The position numbers were made by a program, and so were the translations under genes. From positions 1 to 10,727 of the forward strand of contig JAZNHT010000026.1 in assembly GCA_045577175.1 (NCBI GenBank): a DNA stretch of 10,727 nucleotides, in the 5' to 3' direction. The notes beneath the pieces were generated by a model that worked only from the letters and a program-made list of their open reading frames with translations, was not told the DNA's origin and made no database searches. Shown piece after piece: positions 6,536-10,727 of this stretch. Source of the stretch: SIG701 sp045577175. Its GTDB lineage: Bacteria > Bacillota > Clostridia > Oscillospirales > CAG-272. The number at the start of each line of letters is the position of its first letter. Position 1 is the first letter of the stretch.

Positions 6536-7446
6536 GCGTCAGCCTCCGTTTCGTTATTTTCGAGCTTTGCGAGCCTCTCCTCAATTTTGGAAAGCTGCAA
6601 AGCGACGGGGTCGGGAATGTGCGTCTGGTCCATCTCATCCGCCGCAGGGATTTTTTCGCCGCCGCGGCGCACGACACGTGCCGGAATACCGACTGCGGTG
6701 CAGTTTTCGGGTACGTTCCGGAGCACGACCGCACCCGCGGCGATCTTCGCGCCGTCGCCGATCGTGAAATTGCCGAGGAGCTTTGCACCCGCGCCGACCA
6801 AGACGTTGTTGCCGAGCGTCGGATGGCGTTTGCCCGTATCCTTGCCCGTACCGCCGAGGGTGACGCCCTGATACAGCGTGCAGTTGTCGCCGACGATGGC
6901 GGTCTCGCCGATAACGACGCCCGAGCCGTGGTCGATGAACAAGCCCTTGCCGATCGTGGCGCCGGGGTGAATCTCAATGCCCGTGAGGAATTTCGCGCTC
7001 TGGCTGATAAAACGGGCAGGGAAGTAGTATCCCTTCTCGTGGAGCGCGTGCGCCGCGCGGTACATCATCAGCGCGTGCAGTCCGGAGTAGAGGCAGAGCA
7101 CCTCCGCGCGCGAGCGTGCCGCCGGATCCTTTTCGCAGATGGCGTCGATGTCGTCCTTGATGTCGGAAACGAAGCCTGCGAAGCCGCTTCGCCGGCTGTC
7201 GGCTGTCTCGGCGGTGTCTGCGGCCGTTTCCGTGAGGATTTCTTCTGCCGTGTCGGGCGTGTTCGCGCCCTCCTCTGCCGTAAGGATTTCCTCTGTGGGA
7301 ATCTCTTCGGCAGTGCTGCGCGTTACGGATACGGCTTTTTCGGCGATACGGCGCACGTGCGATGCCGCACCGATCGCCGCCGCGATGGCATCCGTGCCGA
7401 GCTCTTTGACACTCGGGACACGGATGCGGATGTGAATCTGTTTCAT
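6532..7446 (-). CDS. cysE: Serine O-acetyltransferase with extra N-terminal region
   Basis: Transfers acetyl from acetyl-CoA to L-serine to give O-acetylserine, the first step of cysteine synthesis in the cytosol. I chose the ATG at 7446 because GGAGG sits 9 nt upstream; the longer frame to 7542 runs into the T-box terminator and T-box sequence. From residue 90 the protein is a standard Gram-positive CysE/EpsC: 'DIKDDIDAICEKDPAARSRAEV', then left-handed beta-helix hexapeptides with 'IDHGSG' (His173), 'GVTLGGTGKDTGKRHP' (His208), 'GAGAKLLGNFTIG' and 'VGIPARVV', ending with a C-terminal tail containing 'IPDPVA'. Residues 1-89 are not part of the usual family. They hold an amphipathic start and a Thr/Ala/Glu-rich stretch of near-repeats (44-83). 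First gene of the operon. Confidence 0.94.
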   Translation of the reverse strand: MKQIHIRIRVPSVKELGTDAIAAAIGAASHVRRIAEKAVSVTRSTAEEIPTEEILTAEEGANTPDTAEEILTETAADTAETADSRRSGFAGFVSDIKDDIDAICEKDPAARSRAEVLCLYSGLHALMMYRAAHALHEKGYYFPARFISQSAKFLTGIEIHPGATIGKGLFIDHGSGVVIGETAIVGDNCTLYQGVTLGGTGKDTGKRHPTLGNNVLVGAGAKLLGNFTIGDGAKIAAGAVVLRNVPENCTAVGIPARVVRRGGEKIPAADEMDQTHIPDPVALQLSKIEERLAKLENNETEADA

Positions 7447-7476
7447 ATTCGGAAACCTCCGATCGTAATAGTAAGG

Positions 7477-7712
7477 GAAAACAAAAGGATGCCGCCCGAA
7501 AAAGAGGCGGCATCCGCGGTTCCACTCTGATTTGTAACTCAACTTCCGTTAACGCCGGAGATACGCGCACGGCTACCTCTCCCGAAGGAGGCTCGCCGCA
7601 CGGGCTCACGGATGCACAGACCGGGACGCTCCTCTGCCGCTTTCAGCCGGTGACGGCAGTTCTCTTTCGGGGCGCGATCCGGGTTCTTTCCGATCAAAGC
7701 CTTTGCATATAC
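7477..7712 (-). promoter_or_regulatory. T-box riboswitch, cysteine specific
   Basis: The - strand leader of cysE has the parts of a T-box. Stem I carries AAGAGAA and a CTGCCG/CGGCAG stem capped by GGCTGAAAGC. The likely specifier codon TGC (Cys) is at 7614-7616, next to an ATCCG that can pair with CGGAT on the 5' side. A stem with a TTCG loop follows (CTCC-TTCG-GGAG, near 7590). The T-box core AGAGTGGAACCGCGG is at 7514-7528, with TGGA to pair with the tRNA 3' end. The competing terminator is a 10-bp stem GGATGCCGCC/GGCGGCATCC (7487-7496 with 7506-7515) followed by TTTTGTTTT. Uncharged tRNA-Cys should stabilise the antiterminator and switch on cysE, the protease and cysS. Confidence 0.93.
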
Positions 7713-7718
7713 AATATC

Positions 7719-7747
7719 ATTATACTACAAGGAAAGTGATTTGTAAA
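7719..7747 (-). promoter_or_regulatory. Sigma-A promoter of the cysteine operon
   Basis: TTTACA (-35, 7742-7747) and TATAAT (-10, 7719-7724) are separated by exactly 17 nt on the - strand. Transcription should start near 7712, which gives a leader of about 265 nt containing the T-box. Confidence 0.85.
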
Positions 7748-7776
7748 CCTTTTTTTGAAAATTTTTCGAGAGGGCG

Positions 7777-8358
7777 TTATCTTCCCATCCGCGACCAGAG
7801 GAAAATAATGATCTGTGCCGGAATGCCCAAAAGAAACAGCATCCAGATCATCGGCAGATCGATCGTGAGAAATAAAGCGAGGAGAAGCGACCACACGAGC
7901 AGAGAGATGATGAAATAATTGTGCCGCGGGGCAAACCACATGGAATTGAATACGATCAGTACTATGCACGTCACGGGGAGGGCGTACACGTACACGAGCC
8001 ACATGTTCTGCACATTGGCGAGGGCGATGCCGAAGGAGACAAACAGAATTGTTGCAATCAGCCAGACAAGCGCGACGGAGAGCAGAGTGATCGAAATGTG
8101 CCTGTGCTGCTTTTTGGGGAGCAGTGCGTGCGCGGATTTGTCCGTGTGATCGGCGGTGATGAGGTAGTCCACCGTCACGGAAAACGTGTCCGCGATCTCC
8201 TTGAGCACACCGATGTCGGGCACGGATTCGCCCCGTTCCCATTTCGAGACCGCCTTGTCGGAATAGTTCAGCTTTTCGGCAAGCTCCGCCTGCGTGAGGT
8301 GCTGATCTTTTCGCAGATCGGCGATGTTTTTCGCGATAATTTCCTTCAGATCGTCCAT
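7777..8358 (-). CDS. XRE-family regulator with C-terminal membrane segments
   Basis: A 193-residue protein. Residues 7-64 are an XRE/Cro-type helix-turn-helix ('IAKNIADLRKDQHLTQAELAEKL', then 'SDKAVSKWERGESVPD', 'LKEIADTFSVTVDYLI'), very typical of Bacillota regulators of the 'KAVSKWERG' type. A short basic/histidine linker (80-88) leads to four hydrophobic segments at about 89-113, 118-140, 147-167 and 169-188, so the regulator is probably tethered to the membrane. AAAGGAG lies 7 nt before the ATG. It points towards the cysteine operon promoter, which begins 30 nt after its stop, and diverges from the SGNH hydrolase gene. The HTH is probably a DNA-binding repressor; the signal sensed by the membrane part is unknown. 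Some homologues carry shorter membrane tails or DUF-type domains. Confidence 0.9.
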   Translation of the reverse strand: MDDLKEIIAKNIADLRKDQHLTQAELAEKLNYSDKAVSKWERGESVPDIGVLKEIADTFSVTVDYLITADHTDKSAHALLPKKQHRHISITLLSVALVWLIATILFVSFGIALANVQNMWLVYVYALPVTCIVLIVFNSMWFAPRHNYFIISLLVWSLLLALFLTIDLPMIWMLFLLGIPAQIIIFLWSRMGR

Positions 8359-8395
8359 GAGGCGGCTCCTTTCGCGCGGATGTATTTATAAATCT

Positions 8396-8424
8396 ATTGT
8401 AGCACGCATTTGTGAACAAAGCAA
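8396..8424 (-). promoter_or_regulatory. Promoter of the XRE regulator gene
   Basis: TTGCTT (8419-8424) and TACAAT (8396-8401) are spaced 17 nt apart on the - strand, about 40 nt before the ATG. An inverted repeat CCTTG-n5-CAAGG lies just upstream at 8441-8455 and could be an operator for autoregulation; that is only a suggestion from position. Confidence 0.65.
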
Positions 8425-8466
8425 GACCTGTGCGAAAAATCCTTGTAAATCAAGGAAAAACCGAAA

Positions 8467-8526
8467 CTCTACCGTCGGTAGAGTCGGCGAAAATCGACTC
8501 TACCGCACCGATTCCGCACGGTAGAG
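8467..8526. repeat. Cluster of four CTCTACCG/CGGTAGAG half-sites
   Basis: Alternating half-sites are at 8467-8474 (CTCTACCG), 8476-8483 (CGGTAGAG), 8498-8505 (CTCTACCG) and 8519-8526 (CGGTAGAG). The second and third extend to an 11-bp perfect stem (CGGTAGAGTCG with CGACTCTACCG, 8476-8486 and 8495-8505, 8-nt loop). The cluster sits between the XRE and SGNH promoters and just upstream of the latter's -35, so it may be a regulator binding region. Confidence 0.75.
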
Positions 8527-8546
8527 CGCGCGCGGACGGAAGTAGG

Positions 8547-8575
8547 TTGCTGTTTTTCTGCAAAATGGGTATACT
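8547..8575 (+). promoter_or_regulatory. Promoter of the SGNH hydrolase gene
   Basis: TTGCTG (8547-8552) and TATACT (8570-8575) with a 17-nt spacer lie 36 nt before the ATG at 8612. Confidence 0.65.
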
Positions 8576-8611
8576 GGTAGCAAAGGGATATGGTTGCAAA
8601 GGAGAAACACG

Positions 8612-9289
8612 ATGAAAAAACTGGAGATATACGGAGATTCGATTCTCAGAGGGGTGACGTACTCGGCGGAGACGGGACGGTACGAGCTGTACAGCAGGGA
8701 TCGCTTTGCGGATTTGCGGGAAAGCGGAATTGAGACGGAAAACAATTCGCGTATGGGCGCAACGATCGACCGCGGTCTCACAATGCTCAAGAGGAAGCTC
8801 GGGGAGGACGCGGACGGGACAGTCGTTGTGTTCGAGTACGGCGGCAACGATTGCGACTATAAATGGGCGGACGTGTCCGAGAATCCCGACGGGGATTTTC
8901 TGCCGAACACGCCCGAGGATGTGTATACCGAGACGTACCGCGAGGCAATCTCTTATGCAAGATCGCGCGGTGCGACGCCCGTGATCGCGTCTCTTGTGCC
9001 GATCGATGCGGAGAAGTATATGCGCTGGATTTCGAGAAATCTCAGTTACGAGAACATCCTGCGCTGGCTGGGCGACGTGAGCATGCTCTCCCGCTGGCAG
9101 GAGTATTACAGCCGTACAGCGGAGCGGCTTGCCTATGAGACGGGTGCGCCCCTGCTTGATCTCAGGAGCACATTTCTGCTCTCGCACAATTACAAATCGC
9201 TCCTGTGCGATGACGGAATCCACCCGACGGCGCGCGGTCACGCGATGATCGACGCGGCGATTGCAAAGTTTGTGAAGAGAATAGGATAA
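8612..9289 (+). CDS. SGNH/GDSL-family hydrolase
   Basis: A 225-residue esterase/lipase-fold protein. The start at 8612 is set by AAAGGAG at 8598-8604 with 7-nt spacing; an upstream ATG at 8594 overlaps that site and is rejected. Block I is 'IYGDSILRG' with nucleophile Ser10, block II 'NSRMGATI' with Gly49, block III 'FEYGGNDCDY' with Asn79, and block V 'CDDGIHPTARGH' with the Asp201/His204 pair. The full catalytic set is present. No signal peptide is seen, so it should act in the cytoplasm. Relatives deacylate lipids, sugars or acyl-CoAs, and nothing here fixes the substrate. It is divergent from the XRE regulator, which may control it through the intervening inverted repeats. The region after the stop is a hairpin array rather than a simple terminator. 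Confidence 0.92.
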   Translation: MKKLEIYGDSILRGVTYSAETGRYELYSRDRFADLRESGIETENNSRMGATIDRGLTMLKRKLGEDADGTVVVFEYGGNDCDYKWADVSENPDGDFLPNTPEDVYTETYREAISYARSRGATPVIASLVPIDAEKYMRWISRNLSYENILRWLGDVSMLSRWQEYYSRTAERLAYETGAPLLDLRSTFLLSHNYKSLLCDDGIHPTARGHAMIDAAIAKFVKRIG

Positions 9290-9305
9290 AGAAAAAGCGT
9301 GTGCG

Positions 9306-9503
9306 CTGAATGACGCCAAAAGGCGGGCGTCATTCAGGTCGAGTGCGAATGGCACGCTGAGGCGTACCATTCGCGACGAGGTTGCCAAAGGCAACCTCGC
9401 AGGGAAGCCGAAGCCGCCAAAAGGCGGGCGGCTTCGACCGGAAGGAAGAGCCGGCATTGTAGGGACCGGCGTCCCCGACGGTCCGTGTTTTTGAGGCAAA
9501 AAC
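9306..9503. repeat. Array of consecutive stem-loops downstream of the SGNH gene
   Basis: Most of the 402-nt gap before the NUDIX gene is paired. (1) A 12-bp stem at 9306-9317/9326-9337. (2) 9345-9352/9367-9374, extended inward with one mismatch to a TGAG loop. (3) A 10-bp stem CGAGGTTGCC/GGCAACCTCG at 9377-9386/9390-9399 with an AAA loop. (4) A 10-bp stem CGAAGCCGCC/GGCGGCTTCG at 9409-9418/9427-9436. Stems 1 and 4 carry the same loop, AAAAGGCG. Further stems are GGACCG/CGGTCC around 9454-9484 and GTTTTTG/CAAAAAC at 9487-9503. No convincing gene lies here. Confidence 0.8.
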
Positions 9504-9546
9504 GTACCGATTCGAATTGCATATAAGAAGCCAAAAACCCCACGCC

Positions 9547-9576
9547 CTATAGAGTTGCCCTCTAAAGGACAGTTTT
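9547..9576 (+). repeat. Left 30-nt inverted repeat of the low-GC cassette
   Basis: Starts CTATAGAG and ends CTCTAAAGGACAGTTTT. It matches the reverse complement of 10645-10674 at 26 of 30 positions, and all four differences lie in a 5-nt stretch in the middle. It separates GC-rich host sequence on the left from AT-rich sequence on the right. Confidence 0.85.
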
Positions 9577-9597
9577 ACCCACCAACAGAAAAAATAG

Positions 9598-9626
9598 AAA
9601 CCGCAGATTGATTTTCTGCGGTTTTT
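9598..9626 (+). terminator. Intrinsic terminator at the cassette entrance
   Basis: AAACCGCAGA (9598-9607) pairs perfectly with TCTGCGGTTT (9615-9624) around a 7-nt loop, followed by a T run to 9626. It would stop read-through from the SGNH side into the cassette. Its loop overlaps the -35 region of the NUDIX promoter. Confidence 0.75.
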
Positions 9627-9636
9627 GTGATATAAT
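9608..9636 (+). promoter_or_regulatory. Promoter of the NUDIX-DUF559 pair
   Basis: TTGATT (9608-9613), a 17-nt spacer and TATAAT (9631-9636) preceded by TGA, giving an extended -10. The predicted start is near 9643, about 50 nt before the ATG. Confidence 0.75.
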
Positions 9637-9691
9637 AGGAGCATGGAAATTGTTTGATGTTAATTTATAGTTTGTAATAAAGGAGATTGTT

Positions 9692-10141
9692 ATGAGAGCA
9701 CCATTTCAAATACTTGCAATCCCATATAAATATGAAAACGGAATGCCTATATATTGTGTTTTACATCGTTCAGATTATGACCAGTGGCAATTTATTGCCG
9801 GAGGTGGCGAAGATAAAGAGTCTCCAAATGACGCAGCAAAAAGAGAAATAATGGAAGAAGGCGGTATAAATGCAAACAATATTATTTCATTAAAGTCAAT
9901 GTGCTACATTCCCGTTGAAATATTCCCTCGCAGACACCTTTACGGTTGGTCTGATGACATGTATGTCGTTCCCGAATATTCATTTGGATTTGAATGTAAC
10001 AACGATCTTGTTTTATCTCATGAACATACGGAACTTGTTTGGCTCCCATACAAAGAAGCAAGAGAAAGATTGCAATGGGATTCCAACAAGACTGCTTTAT
10101 ATGAATTGAATTGCATATTATCAAAACAACACGATAAATAA
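9692..10141 (+). CDS. NUDIX hydrolase, NudB-like
   Basis: A 149-residue pyrophosphohydrolase. The NUDIX box is complete: Gly37, five residues, Glu43, seven residues, then 'REIMEEGGI' (51-59), fitting Gx5Ex7REUxEExGU. The N-terminus 'MRAPFQILAIPYKY' and 'QWQFIAGGGED' resemble the dATP pyrophosphohydrolase (NudB)-like subgroup common in Bacillota. These enzymes hydrolyse nucleoside diphosphates linked to another group, with Mg2+ held by the REUxEE glutamates. The actual substrate is unknown. AAGGAG lies about 7 nt before the ATG, and an extended -10 promoter is upstream. It is AT-rich, unlike the host genes, and is followed after 5 nt by DUF559, so the two are almost certainly co-transcribed. 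Confidence 0.9.
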   Translation: MRAPFQILAIPYKYENGMPIYCVLHRSDYDQWQFIAGGGEDKESPNDAAKREIMEEGGINANNIISLKSMCYIPVEIFPRRHLYGWSDDMYVVPEYSFGFECNNDLVLSHEHTELVWLPYKEARERLQWDSNKTALYELNCILSKQHDK

Positions 10142-10146
10142 TCGTA

Positions 10147-10515
10147 ATGCAAAGAAAACACAATAAGGACATAGTGCCAACCGCAAAAATGCTGCAGAAG
10201 AATATGACCAAGGAAGAAAAACACCTTTGGTATGATTTTTTGCGTACCCATCCTGTTCGCTTTTCTCGTCAAAAGATTCTCGGTAAGTATATCGCAGATT
10301 TTTACTGTGCAGAGGCAAAGCTCGTCATAGAGCTTGACGGTTCTGGGCATTATACCGAGGAAGGAAAGCAATACGATGAAGAAAGAACTGCTTTTCTTGA
10401 AGAATATGGATTGACAGTTATCAGAATACCAAATACAGAAATACATAAAAACTTTCGAGTTGTCTGTGAATATATTGATCACCTCGTAGAACAATCCCTC
10501 AGTCAGCTTCGCTGA
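10147..10515 (+). CDS. DUF559 protein, Vsr-like PD-(D/E)XK nuclease fold
   Basis: A 122-residue member of the DUF559 family, related to very-short-patch-repair (Vsr)-type endonucleases. It shows the family signature: 'AKMLQKNMTKEEKHLWYDFLR' (13-33), 'RFSRQKILGKYIADFYC' with Asp51, 'KLVIELDGSGHY' with Glu62 and Asp64, 'DEERTAFLEEYGLTVIRI' and a final helix. Asp51 and Glu62-x-Asp64 are the candidate metal-binding residues of the nuclease core. It starts 5 nt after the NUDIX stop with no strong ribosome binding site, so translation is probably coupled. Residues 116-122 and the stop codon are encoded by the dispersed repeat at 10492-10538. The protein is often found in transferred regions; no specific DNA target is known for it here. 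Confidence 0.9.
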   Translation: MQRKHNKDIVPTAKMLQKNMTKEEKHLWYDFLRTHPVRFSRQKILGKYIADFYCAEAKLVIELDGSGHYTEEGKQYDEERTAFLEEYGLTVIRIPNTEIHKNFRVVCEYIDHLVEQSLSQLR

Positions 10516-10538
10516 CAGCTCCCTTTACACAAGGGACC
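10492..10538 (-). repeat. Dispersed palindromic repeat, copy 2
   Basis: The reverse complement of this 47-nt stretch matches the repeat at 2856-2903, including the identical core CTGTCAGCGAAGCTGACTGA; differences are concentrated in the outer hairpin and the end. It overlaps the last codons of the DUF559 gene. Confidence 0.85.
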
Positions 10539-10545
10539 CTTTTTT
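10520..10545 (+). terminator. Probable terminator of the NUDIX-DUF559 operon, formed by the repeat
   Basis: CCCTT-tacac-AAGGG (10521-10535), extended by one A-T pair, is followed a few bases later by six T residues (10540-10545). With the adjacent GTCAGC/GCTGAC stem it makes a plausible though imperfect terminator 5 nt after the DUF559 stop. Confidence 0.5.
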
Positions 10546-10605
10546 ATGTTCATCTATGGCTTGTCAATTTTGCTGACAAGCACTGCATTTGTACCCACAA
10601 ACGCA

Positions 10606-10641
10606 AAATACGGCATACCTCTTTCGAGATATACCGTATTT
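10606..10641. repeat. Long imperfect hairpin near the right cassette end
   Basis: AAATACGG...CCGTATTT closes a stem of about 15 pairs with a few mismatches around a TTTC loop. A smaller hairpin, GCTTGTCA/TGACAAGC, lies just before it at 10559-10581. Both lie between DUF559 and the right inverted repeat, where I see no gene. Confidence 0.7.
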
Positions 10642-10644
10642 CTG

Positions 10645-10674
10645 AAAACTGTCCTTTAGAGTGACGCTCTATAG
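10645..10674 (-). repeat. Right 30-nt inverted repeat of the low-GC cassette
   Basis: Reverse-complement partner of 9547-9576 (26 of 30 matches). The variable central bases sit in the loop of an internal hairpin, CTTTAGAG-tgacg-CTCTATAG, so each repeat is itself a stem-loop whose stem is conserved while its loop varies. Confidence 0.85.
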
Positions 10675-10690
10675 AGAGGGAAGTTTTTTT
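10645..10690 (+). terminator. Possible terminator overlapping the right repeat
   Basis: AAAACT (10645-10650) can pair with AGTTTT (10682-10687) outside the internal 8-bp stem, and seven T residues follow at 10684-10690. An internal loop separates the two stems, so this is moderate evidence only. Confidence 0.4.
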
Positions 10691-10727
10691 GAAATAAGCT
10701 TTATGTCGGTCAGACAGGTACATATTG

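Larger units (their letters stand above)
9547..10674. mobile_element. Low-GC two-gene cassette flanked by inverted repeats
   Basis: A 1128-bp unit bounded by the 30-nt inverted repeats, containing a NUDIX gene and a DUF559 gene. Sample lines inside are 30% and 40% GC (18 and 24 G/C in 60 bases), against about 67% in a cysS line (40 in 60), and codon choice shifts to A/T-ending codons. This indicates transfer from a different background. No transposase is encoded, so any movement would need one supplied elsewhere. I see no convincing target-site duplication next to the repeats. The alternative is that the flanking repeats are independent dispersed units. Confidence 0.5.

Noticed and set aside
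6427..7530. A 367-codon open frame on the + strand, antisense to cysE and the T-box
   Set aside because: It runs through the T-box core and terminator and has no family signature; it is a shadow of cysE.
7447..7542. Longer N-terminus for cysE starting at 7542
   Set aside because: The extra codons lie inside the T-box antiterminator and terminator, and a good GGAGG precedes the ATG at 7446.
8594..8611. Earlier ATG for the SGNH gene at 8594
   Set aside because: It overlaps the AAAGGAG ribosome binding site that serves the ATG at 8612, and homologous proteins begin directly with the strand leading to GDS.
9306..9436. The hairpin array as a CRISPR array
   Set aside because: The stems differ in sequence and spacing and there are no regular direct repeats with unique spacers; only the loop is shared.
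8450..9499. A 349-codon open frame on the - strand, antisense to the SGNH gene
   Set aside because: It spans the divergent promoter region and the hairpin array. The SGNH frame has the full catalytic set, so this is a shadow.
10018..10494. A 158-codon open frame on the - strand, antisense to DUF559
   Set aside because: It overlaps two convincing + strand genes and shows no domain; AT-rich DNA here produces hydrophobic antisense frames by chance.

Overview
The window looks like a chromosome segment from a fairly GC-rich member of the Clostridia (Bacillota), probably a gut-type Oscillospiraceae or Christensenellales relative. The signs are strong AAGGAG/GGAGG ribosome binding sites, sigma-A-type promoters with 17-bp spacers, a cysteine-type T-box leader, a Gram-positive-type serine acetyltransferase and cysteinyl-tRNA synthetase, and short palindromic intergenic repeats of a kind I associate with gut Clostridia. 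The lineage call is an inference from composition and gene families.

Region 1 (1-2776, + strand) is the tail and lysis end of a prophage or phage-derived particle. It holds a 5'-truncated Gp37-like tail protein, a baseplate/tail-fibre protein with a glycine-rich tip, a small one-helix membrane protein, and a short degenerate GH25 lysin. The last three genes are tightly packed and a strong terminator closes the unit. No integrase, repressor or attachment site is visible.

Region 2 (2777-3066) is non-coding and dense in hairpins. Two near-identical 23-nt palindromes bound a 271-bp segment. That segment also contains a dispersed 48-nt repeat, and its right end resembles an IS200/IS605-type end.

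Region 3 (3067-8358, - strand) is host core metabolism. A stand-alone TIM-barrel sugar phosphate isomerase/epimerase comes first. Then comes a clear cysteine operon transcribed right to left: promoter, Cys-specific T-box riboswitch, cysE, a zinc-ribbon CPBP membrane protease, cysS, terminator. The leader should sense uncharged tRNA-Cys and raise both cysteine precursor synthesis (O-acetylserine) and tRNA-Cys charging. Upstream of it, on the same strand, is an XRE-family regulator with four membrane segments.

Region 4 (8359-9503) starts with a divergent intergenic region carrying both promoters and a cluster of competing inverted repeats. An SGNH/GDSL hydrolase on the + strand follows, and directly after it an array of back-to-back stem-loops, two of which share the same loop.

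Region 5 (9547-10690) is a low-GC two-gene cassette (NUDIX hydrolase plus DUF559 endonuclease-fold protein) with its own promoter. It is bracketed by 30-nt inverted repeats that match at 26 positions. It looks like recently acquired mobile cargo without its own transposase. The C-terminus and stop codon of the DUF559 gene lie inside a second copy of the region 2 dispersed repeat.
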